A stretch of DNA of 64,000 nucleotides, from contig NZ_CABVHQ010000007.1 of assembly GCF_902497895.1 (NCBI RefSeq), positions 1-64,000 on the forward strand. Direction: 5' to 3'. Positions 42,601 through 50,767 of the stretch are shown here, piece after piece; the stretch's first letter is position 1; every line of letters starts with the position of its first letter. The notes under the pieces are model-generated. The model saw only the letters and a list, made by a program, of their open reading frames with translations. It was not told the origin of the DNA and made no database searches. The stretch comes from Pseudomonas fluorescens. Its GTDB lineage: Bacteria; Pseudomonadota; Gammaproteobacteria; Pseudomonadales; Pseudomonadaceae. Position numbers and translations under genes: made by a program.

Positions 42601-43490
42601 TGAGCCAACTGATGAAGAACGCCGACACTGCGATGTACCACGCCAAGGAGCGTGGCAAGAATAACTTCCAGTTCTACCAGGCCGACATGAATGCCAGCGC
42701 CCTGGAGCGCCTGGAGCTGGAAAGCGATCTGCGCCATGCCCTTGAGCAAGATGAATTCGTTCTCTACTACCAGCCGCAATTCAGTGGCGACGGTAAACGC
42801 CTGACCGGCGCCGAAGCCCTGCTGCGCTGGCGTCATCCGCGGCGCGGGCTGGTGCCACCAGGAGACTTCATTCCGGTGCTCGAAGAGCTCGGGCTGGTGG
42901 TGGATGTCGGCGACTGGGTAATCAGCGAAGCCTGTCGTCAACTCAAGATCTGGCACCAGGCCAAGGTCCGGGTGCCGAAAGTCTCGGTGAACATCTCGGC
43001 CCGACAGTTCTCCGATGGCCAACTCGGTACGCGGATCGCCACCATCCTCAAGGAAACCGGCTTGCCACCGGCCTGTCTGGAGCTGGAGCTGACCGAAAGC
43101 ATTCTGATGCGCGAAGTCAATGAGGCCCTGCAGATCCTCGCCAGCCTGAAAAACCTCGGCCTGAGTATCGCGGTCGACGACTTCGGCACCGGCTATTCAT
43201 CGCTGAACTACCTCAAGCAGTTTCCGATCGATGTGCTGAAAATCGACCGGACCTTCGTTGACGGCTTGCCATCCGGTGAACAGGACGCACAGATCGCCCG
43301 GGCCATTATCGCCATGGCCCACAGCCTGAACCTGGCAGTGATCGCCGAGGGCGTGGAAACCCATGAGCAGCTCGACTTCCTGCGCGAACATGGCTGCGAT
43401 GAGGTTCAGGGCTACCTGTTCGGCCGCCCGATGCCGGCCAACCGCTTCGAAGCGCAGTTCAGCAATGATGCGTTGTTCATGTTTGATTGA
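39642..43490 (+). CDS. morA: Membrane PAS-GGDEF-EAL protein, MorA-like
   Basis: A 1282-aa c-di-GMP enzyme. TM helices flank a periplasmic domain (about residues 25-45 and 259-282); several PAS/PAC domains follow (about 290-820), then GGDEF (GGDEF at about 926-930, [12 protein letters not shown]) and EAL ([11 protein letters not shown] near 1055, [19 protein letters not shown]). Both active-site motifs are intact, so it could make or break c-di-GMP. PAO1 morA (PA4601), a motility and biofilm regulator, is in the same place before glyA. Translation seems to start at TTG (39642), behind AGGA. Confidence 0.87.
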   Translation: MSNVTTPSSASASNPAPGSPLRGTLKGGLATLVLLLIALLFWQLLDQLRETQQNQRQYTIDYSADLAAQVSLNMALNAQIALNLLPIVEQPQSDDQQQALLRKLQQSLPDLRSIALLSPSGTLLSDSANDSQDADYLSELVRRSHIQTYYFSNADDGSGVYLLLRQTSGSSRGYWALRLAPRFFASLTKQGEAGIRPLWVVENRLIHQIISRDDALPLPTPEMLTGEDEANSVLVVPLSNSDWQLRGLFDRQRVIEQLLPAFIAKCLLGLAFSLVPGIALLNMRRRQRQLHEGRRRYQDIFEGTGVALCVLDLSGLQALFDKAQLHDSQQLRHWLENREQRQQLLQALRITEVNQVALHLLNVESCEQAWRRLIEGRPLDNSAIGDPLLDAVLNQQKQLELEIRLKDAQDNDQHLWLILRLPEDPHDYQAVILSISDITSRKLIELSLLEREGFWSDVVRTVPDHLYVQDVISQRMIYSNHHLGQTLGYNKTELQQMGEYFWEILLHPEDSDHYHRLRQEQRQSGYAQLMQCQLRFRHRNNQWRRFDIREQALARDKHDQVTRIIGVAKDITDQIEASESLRDSEQRYRMLAESISDVIFSTDSQLALNYVSPSVQAVLGYDAEWFFSNGWQSIIANPQQLTGIYTLMERVSKALDQPEQLAQLRSQVQTQLFLFDCLRADGRKIPIELRLVLVWGEHGGFEGVLGVGRDISQQRRAEKDLRMAATVFEHSTSAILITDPAGYIVQANEAFSRVSGYAVAQVLDQLPNMLTVDEQQEAHLRYVLKQLHQNSTWEGEVWLKRRNGEHYPAWVGITAVLDDEGDLASYVCFFSDISERKASEQRIHRLAYYDALTHLPNRTLFQDRLHTALQSAERQKSWVVLMFLDLDRFKPINDSLGHAAGDRMLKEMATRLLGCVDDDDTVARMGGDEFTLLLQPRVSRELALNRAIHVAEQILASLVKPFVLEGREFFVTASIGIALSPQDGNELSQLMKNADTAMYHAKERGKNNFQFYQADMNASALERLELESDLRHALEQDEFVLYYQPQFSGDGKRLTGAEALLRWRHPRRGLVPPGDFIPVLEELGLVVDVGDWVISEACRQLKIWHQAKVRVPKVSVNISARQFSDGQLGTRIATILKETGLPPACLELELTESILMREVNEALQILASLKNLGLSIAVDDFGTGYSSLNYLKQFPIDVLKIDRTFVDGLPSGEQDAQIARAIIAMAHSLNLAVIAEGVETHEQLDFLREHGCDEVQGYLFGRPMPANRFEAQFSNDALFMFD

Positions 43491-43516
43491 AGAACCGAGA
43501 TTTGTGGTGTCCCGAA

Positions 43517-43614
43517 AAAGATCGCAGCCTGCGGCAGCTCCTACGGATTGCGTTCACACATTGATAGCGGATGTACCCGGTCTGTGTAGGAGCTGCCGCA
43601 GGCTGCGATCTTTT
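43517..43614. repeat. REP-type inverted repeat (gatcgcagcctgcggcagc class)
   Basis: Arms at 43517-43543 and 43587-43614 frame a loop with further pairing. It lies between the morA-like gene and glyA. Confidence 0.87.
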
Positions 43615-43741
43615 CGGCCATCTCCCAATCGCGCCCCTCATGAACACCACTTGTCTGCGACATGACGTCCTTTCATATGCCATCTAAAACCCATTGGGTT
43701 AGAATGCCCTCCTTTTCTGCCCCCGATCCTTGAGGACCGCC

Positions 43742-44995
43742 ATGTTCAGCCGTGATTTGACTATTGCCAAGTACGACGCCGATCTCTTTGCCGCCATGGA
43801 GCAAGAAGCTCAGCGCCAGGAAGAGCACATTGAGCTGATCGCTTCGGAAAACTACACCAGCCCTGCGGTGATGGAAGCTCAAGGCTCGGTATTGACCAAC
43901 AAGTACGCCGAAGGTTACCCAGGCAAGCGCTACTACGGTGGTTGCGAGTTCGTCGACGTGGTCGAGCAGCTGGCAATCGATCGCGCCAAAGAGCTGTTCG
44001 GCGCCGATTACGCCAACGTTCAACCACACGCCGGCTCCCAGGCCAACAGCGCGGTTTACCTGGCACTGCTACAAGCCGGTGACACCATCCTGGGCATGAG
44101 CCTGGCCCACGGCGGTCACCTGACCCACGGTGCCAGCGTTTCCTCCTCCGGCAAGCTGTATCACGCTGTGCAGTACGGCATCGACGGCAACGGCCTGATC
44201 GACTACGACGAAGTCGAGCGTCTGGCGGTTGAGCACAAACCGAAAATGATCATCGCCGGCTTCTCGGCTTATTCGCAGATCCTGGATTTCCCGCGCTTTC
44301 GCGAGATCGCTGACAAGGTCGGTGCTTACCTGTTCGTCGACATGGCTCACGTTGCGGGTCTGGTCGCCGCTGGCGTCTACCCGAACCCGGTACCTTTCGC
44401 TGACGTCGTGACCACCACCACGCACAAGACCCTGCGCGGTCCACGTGGCGGCCTGATCCTGGCCCGTGCCAACGCCGACATCGAGAAGAAGCTGAACTCC
44501 GCGGTATTCCCGGGCGCCCAGGGTGGTCCGCTGGAACACGTGATCGCCGCCAAAGCGATCTGCTTCAAGGAAGCGCTGCAGCCTGAGTTCAAGACCTACC
44601 AGCAACAAGTGGTCAAGAACGCCAAGGCCATGGCCGGCGTATTCATCGAGCGCGGTTTCGACGTAGTCTCCGGTGGTACCGAGAACCACCTGTTCCTGCT
44701 GTCGCTGATCAAGCAGGACATCTCCGGTAAAGATGCCGACGCCGCTCTGGGCAAGGCATTCATCACCGTGAACAAGAACTCGGTACCGAACGATCCACGT
44801 TCCCCGTTCGTCACCTCCGGCCTGCGCTTCGGTACTCCGGCTGTGACCACTCGTGGCTTCAAAGAGGCTGAGTGCAAGGAACTGGCCGGCTGGATCTGTG
44901 ACATCCTGGCTGACCTGAACAACGACGCCGTCATCGACGCCGTTCGCGAGAAGGTCAAGGCCATCTGCGCCAAGCTGCCGGTATACGGCGCTTAA
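43742..44995 (+). CDS. glyA: Serine hydroxymethyltransferase
   Basis: GlyA interconverts serine and glycine with tetrahydrofolate and supplies one-carbon units. The 417-aa PLP enzyme has the active-site motif [15 protein letters not shown] with Lys at about residue 229, the N-terminal [20 protein letters not shown] and the [13 protein letters not shown] stretch. It starts at ATG 43742 ([16 protein letters not shown]) behind GAGGA. An ATG four codons upstream is possible. A terminator follows. Confidence 0.97.
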   Translation: MFSRDLTIAKYDADLFAAMEQEAQRQEEHIELIASENYTSPAVMEAQGSVLTNKYAEGYPGKRYYGGCEFVDVVEQLAIDRAKELFGADYANVQPHAGSQANSAVYLALLQAGDTILGMSLAHGGHLTHGASVSSSGKLYHAVQYGIDGNGLIDYDEVERLAVEHKPKMIIAGFSAYSQILDFPRFREIADKVGAYLFVDMAHVAGLVAAGVYPNPVPFADVVTTTTHKTLRGPRGGLILARANADIEKKLNSAVFPGAQGGPLEHVIAAKAICFKEALQPEFKTYQQQVVKNAKAMAGVFIERGFDVVSGGTENHLFLLSLIKQDISGKDADAALGKAFITVNKNSVPNDPRSPFVTSGLRFGTPAVTTRGFKEAECKELAGWICDILADLNNDAVIDAVREKVKAICAKLPVYGA

Positions 44996-45016
44996 TCAGC
45001 CCGTAAACCGCAGCAG

Positions 45017-45049
45017 AGAAAACCCGGCCAGTAATGGTCGGGTTTTTTT
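45017..45049 (+). terminator. Rho-independent terminator of glyA
   Basis: The stem aacccggcc / ggtcgggtt with loop agtaat is followed by a run of T residues, about 20 bases after the glyA stop codon. Confidence 0.9.
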
Positions 45050-45330
45050 GTGCCTGAAATTTACGGACGAGCACATGAAGACACTGGGTTATTTACACTG
45101 TGAAACACCGCCACACAGGCGTAACCATTAACGCCTTACCTTAAAATATTTACCCGCCTGCTCACCGATATACAGCTGAACCCGCAACAACTTGAAGAAC
45201 ATAGTTTGATCATAAACTACTCATGCGCGCCAAAGCCCTCCTATTCTAATACAACAACTAACACTTCCAGCCTGAAGAACCCTCACCCTCAAGCGACGAA
45301 CTTCAACCAAACGAATATTGAGATGACATC

Positions 45331-45530
45331 ATGAGTACCGATCGACAAAAATCTTTTATTGCGACCATTGGCACTGAAAGCATTTCCTGGGCCTGCACCC
45401 CGAAGTCCCAGTGGACGCCAAACCCCGCCTGACACTTTACTTCAGGTATGCCGGCAGTGATTTATTGACAATGTCGACCGGCCAACAACAAGGTCCGAGC
45501 TACGACTCAAGCCTTATCAAGGAAGATTAA
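45331..45530 (+). pseudogene. Decayed partial paralogue of the downstream 181-aa gene
   Basis: Reading from ATG 45331 gives MSTDRQKSFIATIG..., whose first eleven residues match MSTNRQKSFIA of the following gene at 10 of 11 positions; a stop comes at codon 34. Another frame (from about 45390 to TAA at 45528) reads VDAKPRLTLYFRYAGSDL, which matches NKPRATLRFYFRCTGDYY of the intact gene. One frame change and loss of about 40 middle codons and the whole C-terminal half explain this. No intact product is expected. Its stop lies three bases before the next start. Confidence 0.75.
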
Positions 45531-45533
45531 AAT

Positions 45534-46079
45534 ATGAGTACCAATCGCCAAAAATCCTTTATCGCAGAATTAGCTACAAGTAGTGGCCACTTACACTTCC
45601 CTCGACTCACCCATGGTAAAAACGTCACCACTCCTGTCATGGGCTTGTTCGACTTTTCCCCCACCCAGATAGACGTGTCGAATTTTCTATGTATAGACGA
45701 TAACAAACCTCGCGCCACCTTACGGTTCTACTTCAGGTGCACGGGCGACTACTACCACCTCTACATTCGCACTCCCGGTGCGTACTATGGAAAAATCCTC
45801 GGGAGGAACGACGATGACATTCTCACCGCGGTACATGACGAAGAGGCCACCGCATTTAACCTTATCGATAAAAACGGCAAAATCATTACACTCGATAATC
45901 TCACATCAAATAAATCTTCCCTGATAATTCAGACAATTCACGGAAGCGCACTCACACGTAGAAAACAATCAGACGAAGGTTATTTTGTCTACGGAGGCGG
46001 TGGCGGAGCTCGGTTAAACTTTTACCTGAACATCATTGAGCGCAACGCCTCTTACGTCAGCCACCCCGACGAAATTTAA
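45534..46079 (+). CDS. Orphan hypothetical protein, possible all-beta fold
   Basis: A 181-aa protein without signal peptide or membrane segment (MSTNRQKSFIAELATSSGHL). Its second half, with lines like YHLYIRTPGAYYGKILGR, ILTAVHDEEATAFNLIDKNG and YFVYGGGGGARLNFYLNII, alternates hydrophobic and polar residues as in all-beta proteins; the pattern is vaguely like beta-trefoil lectin or fascin repeats, but this is a guess. Base composition is more AT-rich than its neighbours, suggesting acquired DNA. The ribosome site AAGGAAG sits within the end of the decayed paralogue. I do not recognise a family. Confidence 0.75.
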   Translation: MSTNRQKSFIAELATSSGHLHFPRLTHGKNVTTPVMGLFDFSPTQIDVSNFLCIDDNKPRATLRFYFRCTGDYYHLYIRTPGAYYGKILGRNDDDILTAVHDEEATAFNLIDKNGKIITLDNLTSNKSSLIIQTIHGSALTRRKQSDEGYFVYGGGGGARLNFYLNIIERNASYVSHPDEI

Positions 46080-46118
46080 CCTTTCAGGCCTGCGTCTTTA
46101 TAAGGCGTTACACGAACC

Positions 46119-46335
46119 GTAGCAGCTGCCGAAGGCTGCGTTCGGCTCGCGTAGCAGCTGTCGAGCTTGCGAGGCTGCGTTCGGCTCGCGTAGCAGCTGT
46201 CGAGCTTGCGAGGCTGCGTTCGGCTGCGCAGCAGTCGTAAAATCAGGCACTGCGGTATTCCAGACAAACCGTGGAAGCAGGACTTGCGACTGCTGCGCAG
46301 CCGAACGCAACCTCGCAGGCTCGGCAGCTGCTACG
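46119..46335. repeat. Tandem 39-bp repeats followed by an inverted copy
   Basis: A 39-bp unit beginning gtagcagctgtcgagcttg repeats at 46151-46189 and 46190-46228, with a shorter copy (7 bp missing) at 46119-46150. An inverted, diverged copy (ctgcgcagccgaacgcaacc ... ggcagctgctac) lies at 46289-46335. The sequence resembles a REP doublet whose left arm has been amplified. Confidence 0.85.
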
Positions 46336-46393
46336 AGGGGAATGCCGGTTTTTTTGCTCAGCCAAACCGCTCAAGCTCAGGCCTTACCACCCA

Positions 46394-46495
46394 ACTGGTA
46401 AGACCGGTAAAGCTAATTTGTCATATTCTACTTGCGAACACCCAAAAACAGCGCCTAAACTGCGCCTGCACTGGACATACCGGTAAGACCACAAT
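46394..46495 (+). promoter_or_regulatory. Paired operator-like sites upstream of the dicarboxylate transporter gene
   Basis: GGTAAGACC occurs twice, at 46397-46405 (within actggtaagaccggta) and at 46482-46490 (within accggtaagaccaca), 85 bases apart, about eight helical turns. Each half-palindrome (tGGTnnnACCa) is the form bound by FadR-subfamily GntR regulators such as PdhR and LldR, and such a regulator is encoded downstream. A weak promoter (TTGCGA/TAAACT, about 46432-46461) lies between them. Confidence 0.55.
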
Positions 46496-46559
46496 AATTA
46501 AGTCCTGAGTTCGATGCGCGCAGCGCACGGCAACCGGGACACTCACCAGGATTCCTCCC

Positions 46560-47873
46560 ATGCTCAGATGGTGCTCACGTTCGATCTTCCTTCAAGTTGT
46601 CCTTGGACTGGTGCTCGGCATCGTCTGTGGACTGACCCTTCCCGAATACTCCGCCCAGTTGAAACCCCTCGGCGACGGCTTCATCAAATTGATCAAAATG
46701 CTCATAGGCCTGATCGTGTTCTGCGTCGTGGTCAGTGGCATCTCTGGCGCAGGTGACCTGAAGAAAGTCGGCCGCATCGGTCTCAAATCAGTGATCTACT
46801 TCGAGATCCTGACCACCATCGCTCTGGTGATTGGTCTGGTGTTCGCTTTCAGTACCGGCATTGGCAGCGGTGCCAATATTCATCTGGACCAGCTCTCCAC
46901 TGCGGATATGGGCGATATTGCCCAGCGCGGCCAGCACATGCACACCACCACTCAGTTCCTGCTGGACCTGATCCCGACCTCGGTGATTGGTGCCTTTGCT
47001 GACAACAACATCCTGCAAGTCCTGCTGTTCTCGGTGTTATTCGGTAGCGCGCTGAACCTGGTGGGTGAAGCGGCCTCGGGGATTTCCCGGCTGATCAACG
47101 AACTCAGCCATGTGATCTTCCGCATCATGGGCATGATCGTGCGTCTGGCACCGATTGGTGTATTTGGCGCGATTGCCTTCACCACCAGCAAATATGGCCT
47201 GGAATCGCTGCAACACCTGGGTGGCCTGGTAGCCTTGTTCTACCTGACCTGTACCGCATTCGTCGCACTGATCCTCGGCCTGGTGATGCGTCTTTCCGGC
47301 CTGCGGATGTTGCCGTTTCTCAAGTACCTGCGCGAAGAGCTGCTGATTGTCATGGGCACCGCCTCCTCCGACGCCGTATTGCCGCAAATCATGCGCAAGC
47401 TGGAGCATCTGGGCATCGGCAGCTCGACGGTTGGCCTGGTCATTCCTACCGGTTACTCGTTCAACCTCGATGGCTTTTCGATCTACCTGACCCTGGCCAT
47501 CGTGTTCATCGCCAATGCCACCGGCACACCGCTGGCCATGTCCGACCTGCTGACCATCCTGCTGGTTTCACTGATCACCTCCAAAGGTGCCCATGGCATT
47601 CCAGGCTCGGCACTGGTAATTCTGGCGGCGACCTTGACCGCGATCCCGGCGATTCCGGTGGTTGGACTGGTACTGGTGCTGGCGGTTGACTGGTTCATGG
47701 GCATCGGCCGGGCGCTGACCAACCTGATCGGCAACTGTGTCGCCACTGTGGCCATCGCCCGCTGGGAAAAAGACATCGATATTCAACGGGCGAACAAAGT
47801 GCTGTCCGGCCAGGAGGGGTATACCTTCCAGCCACGCAAATCAGCAACGCCGGCTCATCAGCAAGAGTTTTGA
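46560..47873 (+). CDS. dctA: Dicarboxylate/amino acid:cation symporter (DctA family)
   Basis: A 437-aa inner membrane transporter of the DAACS/SLC1 fold, taking up C4-dicarboxylates or glutamate/aspartate-like substrates with cations. It has the family motifs GTASSDAVLPQIMRKLEHLG, PTGYSFNLDGFSIYLTLA and SLITSKGAHGIPGSALVIL (hairpin and substrate region). The wording SKGAHGIPG and SSDAVLPQ fits DctA rather than GltP, but substrate cannot be read from sequence. AGGA lies upstream of the ATG. It is followed by two GntR-type regulators. Confidence 0.88.
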   Translation: MLRWCSRSIFLQVVLGLVLGIVCGLTLPEYSAQLKPLGDGFIKLIKMLIGLIVFCVVVSGISGAGDLKKVGRIGLKSVIYFEILTTIALVIGLVFAFSTGIGSGANIHLDQLSTADMGDIAQRGQHMHTTTQFLLDLIPTSVIGAFADNNILQVLLFSVLFGSALNLVGEAASGISRLINELSHVIFRIMGMIVRLAPIGVFGAIAFTTSKYGLESLQHLGGLVALFYLTCTAFVALILGLVMRLSGLRMLPFLKYLREELLIVMGTASSDAVLPQIMRKLEHLGIGSSTVGLVIPTGYSFNLDGFSIYLTLAIVFIANATGTPLAMSDLLTILLVSLITSKGAHGIPGSALVILAATLTAIPAIPVVGLVLVLAVDWFMGIGRALTNLIGNCVATVAIARWEKDIDIQRANKVLSGQEGYTFQPRKSATPAHQQEF

Positions 47874-47941
47874 CCGAACCTTGTGCCTGTCACTGGCAGG
47901 CACAAAAAATCAGCGTTTTACCGACTCTCATGGAGCGAACA

Positions 47942-48646
47942 GTGATCACCTCGTCGACAGTTGTAAATTCAGTGGTTGAAAAGCTACGTGCCGCACTGGC
48001 TCGTGGGCAGTGGCGCTCCGGCGAAATGCTTCCGGGGCAACGCGAACTGGCTGAACAACTGGGTATCAGCCGGCCAAGCCTGCGTGAAGCGGTGATCGTG
48101 CTGGAAACCCTTGGCCTGGTGCGCTCCATGCCCGGCAAAGGCGTGGTGGTGCTGGAAGCCAACCTCAACGATGCGCCAACCACCGACAGCGGCGTGGCCG
48201 GCGCCAGCCTTGAGGATGTACTGCAACTGCGTTACACCCTTGAGCCGTTTATTGTCGGGCTGGTCGCCCAGTCCATCAGCAGCAAGGAAATCGGCCAACT
48301 GCGCCTGACGCTGATGGACATGCGCGAAGCCCTGGAAGCCAACGATAGCGAAGCCGGGATGAATGCTTACATCGCCTTCCACGAAGAGCTGTTCACCCTG
48401 ACCTCGAACCCGATCTTCCAGAACGTCGTGCAGCAAACCAGCAACGCCCTCAAGCAGAGCGCCGAAGGGCTGCGCAACTCACCGGAACATTTGGCCGAAC
48501 GCCTGGCAGAAAACGAAGCCGTGGTACGCGCGATTCGCAACAAGAATAGTGCCGTGGCCAGCGCCGAAATGCGTAGACACATCCTTCAGGAAGGCCAACG
48601 CATGGGCATTGAGCTCAACATCCCGGACGACAATCTGGGTAATTAA
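47942..48646 (+). CDS. FadR-subfamily GntR transcriptional regulator
   Basis: A 234-aa regulator with an N-terminal winged helix-turn-helix (LPGQRELAEQLGISRPSLREAVIVLETLGLV) and a C-terminal FCD ligand-binding domain (residues about 85-220; YTLEPFIVGLVAQ, AYIAFHEELFTL). I start it at GTG 47942 (ITSSTVVNSVVEKLR), which has GGAG six bases upstream; an ATG at 47930 has no ribosome site. Its closest families (PdhR, LldR) repress organic-acid transport genes, so the neighbouring dctA-like gene is the likely target. Confidence 0.87.
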   Translation: MITSSTVVNSVVEKLRAALARGQWRSGEMLPGQRELAEQLGISRPSLREAVIVLETLGLVRSMPGKGVVVLEANLNDAPTTDSGVAGASLEDVLQLRYTLEPFIVGLVAQSISSKEIGQLRLTLMDMREALEANDSEAGMNAYIAFHEELFTLTSNPIFQNVVQQTSNALKQSAEGLRNSPEHLAERLAENEAVVRAIRNKNSAVASAEMRRHILQEGQRMGIELNIPDDNLGN

Positions 48647-48691
48647 TTGCTGTAGAAAAAAACCTATCGGCAACCGGACTGGAGACAGGCC

Positions 48692-49420
48692 ATGAACTCC
48701 TACGCCTTGAAGAATCCCGTTTTCTCGATTTCTGCCGTCCAGCCCTTACGCCACCAGAGCGATAAGAAACGCTGCGCCGATGATATCTACCCGCAGATTT
48801 TCGACGCCATTCTCGAACAACGCATTGCCCCGGCCAGCCGCTTCACCGAAGAAAGCCTGGGCCAGGTGTTCGGCGTCAGCCGCAGTATCATCCGCCAGGT
48901 GCTCGCGCGGTTGTCCCATCAGCAAGTGATTATTCTGCGGCCTAATCATCGTCCGCAGGTCGCGGCACCCGACGCCGAACAAACCCGCCAGATACTCCAC
49001 GCTCGCCGCCTGACTGAAACCACTCTGGTGCGACTGGCTTGCCAACAACCCACTTCCCGGCACCTGCCGCAGTTAAGCGAGTTGATCGACCGTGAACGCC
49101 TCTGCGTCGAACAAAACCAGCGAGGCGCGGCCATTCGCCTGTCTGGCGAGTTCCATCTGCAGTTGGCACAAGCGGCGGGTAACGCACCGCTGGCTCAATT
49201 TCTCGGCAGCCTGGTGCCACTGACTTCGCTGGCCATCGCCCGCTACGAAGAACAGGCCGTCAGTCATTGTGCATGGCAGGAGCATGCCGCGATTGTCGAG
49301 GCGGTGGAGCGAGGGGATACCCAGGCTGCCGAGGGTTTGATGACCCGGCATCTGGATCACCTGGAGGACAAATTGCTGAGCTCAAAAGCGCAATCGGCCC
49401 ATGATCGCGTCGCCGGTTAG
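48692..49420 (+). CDS. GntR-family transcriptional regulator (FCD type)
   Basis: A 242-aa regulator. After a 40-residue N-terminal extension it has a winged helix-turn-helix (RFTEESLGQVFGVSRSIIRQVLARLSHQQVIILRP) and an FCD domain (RLTETTLVRLACQ, FHLQLAQAAGNAPLAQFL, HAAIVEAVERGDTQAAE). GGAGAC precedes the start. It is the second GntR gene here in the same direction and 45 bases after the first; a purine- or organic-acid-related role is possible but unsupported. Confidence 0.85.
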   Translation: MNSYALKNPVFSISAVQPLRHQSDKKRCADDIYPQIFDAILEQRIAPASRFTEESLGQVFGVSRSIIRQVLARLSHQQVIILRPNHRPQVAAPDAEQTRQILHARRLTETTLVRLACQQPTSRHLPQLSELIDRERLCVEQNQRGAAIRLSGEFHLQLAQAAGNAPLAQFLGSLVPLTSLAIARYEEQAVSHCAWQEHAAIVEAVERGDTQAAEGLMTRHLDHLEDKLLSSKAQSAHDRVAG

Positions 49421-49433
49421 CGCTACAGCACCC

Positions 49434-50405
49434 TCAATCTGCGGCAACCCGCGCAAATCCATCGCGGATTTTTTCTTCGGGCAATTCATCGGCAATGAAC
49501 ACGATCACGCTTTCACGCGCCTCGTCCTCAGCCCACTCGGTGTCCCAGTCGAAGCCGTACAACTTCAGCACGCCTTGAAACACCATGCGCCGTGGCTCGC
49601 CGACGATGTTCAGCACGCCTTTGTAACGCAGCAATTGCTTGCCGTGTTCTTCCAGCAATTCGTTCATGAACTCGCTGAGCTTGTCGATATCCAGCGGTTT
49701 GTCAGTGCGCAGCACCAGGCTGGAGATACGGTCGATGCTCGGCACCTTGCTCACCGGCCGCAGGCTCAGGCCGCCGCCCAGATCGGCATTGAGGTTGAAA
49801 CCGCGGACATCCAGCAGTTCGGCCAGATCGATCTTGCCGTGTTCCACCACGCGAATCGGCGCCCGCCGGTTGATCCGGGTCAGGCGTTCACTGAGGGCGA
49901 CAAAGCTCGGCTCGTCCACCAGGTCCCGCTTGCTCACCAGCAAACGGTCGGCGAAACCGATCTGCGCCTGGGCGATGGTCTGGGTCAGGTGGTGCTCGGC
50001 ATGGGCCGCGTCGACTAGGGTGATGATGCCATCGAGGATATAACGCTCGCGCAGCTCCTCATCGAGGAAAAAGGTTTGCGCCACTGGCGCAGGATCAGCC
50101 AGCCCGGTGCATTCGATCACCAGCCGGTCGAAGGCGATTTCGCCGCTGTCCAGACGCTCCAGCAGCAGGTACAGCGCCTTGGTCAGGTCGGTGTGGATGG
50201 TGCAGCAGACGCAGCCGTTGGACAGCGTCATGACTTGCACCGGCTCGTCGCCCAAGAGCTGGGAGTCGATACCGGCATCGCTGAATTCGTTTTCGATCAC
50301 GGCAATTTTCAAGCCGTGCTCGGCTTTGAGCAGGTGGCGCAACAGCGTGGTTTTACCGGCGCCGAGAAAGCCGCTGAGGATCGTGACGGGGATGGGAGAG
50401 GACAA
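49434..50405 (-). CDS. yjiA: CobW/YjiA-family GTPase (zinc metallochaperone type)
   Basis: A 323-aa G3E GTPase. It has Walker A ILSGFLGAGKTTLLRHL near residue 17, the metal-binding CXCC-type motif LSNGCVCCTIHTDL, a GTP-binding SKRDLVD motif and a C-terminal CobW domain (about 225-320). Family members deliver zinc or other metals to client enzymes. There is no Zur box that I could identify upstream. It converges with the GntR gene and lies downstream of the ybdD-cstA copy on the same strand, after a REP element. Confidence 0.92.
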   Translation of the reverse strand: MSSPIPVTILSGFLGAGKTTLLRHLLKAEHGLKIAVIENEFSDAGIDSQLLGDEPVQVMTLSNGCVCCTIHTDLTKALYLLLERLDSGEIAFDRLVIECTGLADPAPVAQTFFLDEELRERYILDGIITLVDAAHAEHHLTQTIAQAQIGFADRLLVSKRDLVDEPSFVALSERLTRINRRAPIRVVEHGKIDLAELLDVRGFNLNADLGGGLSLRPVSKVPSIDRISSLVLRTDKPLDIDKLSEFMNELLEEHGKQLLRYKGVLNIVGEPRRMVFQGVLKLYGFDWDTEWAEDEARESVIVFIADELPEEKIRDGFARVAAD

Positions 50406-50438
50406 ACTCGATTCTCCTGGATGACAGAAATAAAAAAT

Positions 50439-50524
50439 GGGAGCGGGCTCGCTCGCGATGGTATCACCTCGGTTTAACAGTTAAACCGAGTTGGTCGTAT
50501 CGCAACGCAAACCCGCTCCCACAC
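50439..50524. repeat. REP-type inverted repeat, partner of the element at 55163
   Basis: Arms gggagcgggctcgctcgcga (50439) and cgcaaacccgctcccac (50506-50524) frame the loop tatcacctcggtttaac. The loop is almost the same as in the element downstream of the second ybdD copy. Confidence 0.83.
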
Positions 50525-50554
50525 ACATCACATCAGATGACCGCGATTAGTGGT

Positions 50555-50752
50555 TCAACAGCACTTCGGACCACCCTTGCTGCCGTAACGTGCTTCCTGG
50601 CGTTCGCGAAAGAACGCCTCGTAGGACATCAGCGGCTTGTCCGGGTGTTTGCTTTGCATATGCTCGACGTAGTTGTCGTAGTCGGGCATGCCGACCATCA
50701 GGCGCGCGGCCTGACCGAGGTACTTACCAAGGCGACTCAGGTCATTGAACAT
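50555..50752 (-). CDS. ybdD: YbdD/YjiX family protein, copy 1
   Basis: A 65-aa soluble protein ([42 protein letters not shown], ending KGGPKCC). Genes of this family always sit just downstream of cstA-type transporters and may help them. It is 15 bases after cstA copy 1. The second copy at 55271-55468 differs at three residues only. Confidence 0.93.
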   Translation of the reverse strand: MFNDLSRLGKYLGQAARLMVGMPDYDNYVEHMQSKHPDKPLMSYEAFFRERQEARYGSKGGPKCC

Positions 50753-50767
50753 GTCTGCAATCCTCGA

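Noticed and set aside
46119..46335. Considered as a CRISPR array
   Set aside because: The units are directly adjacent without spacers, only three in number and related to REP arms; no cas genes lie near.
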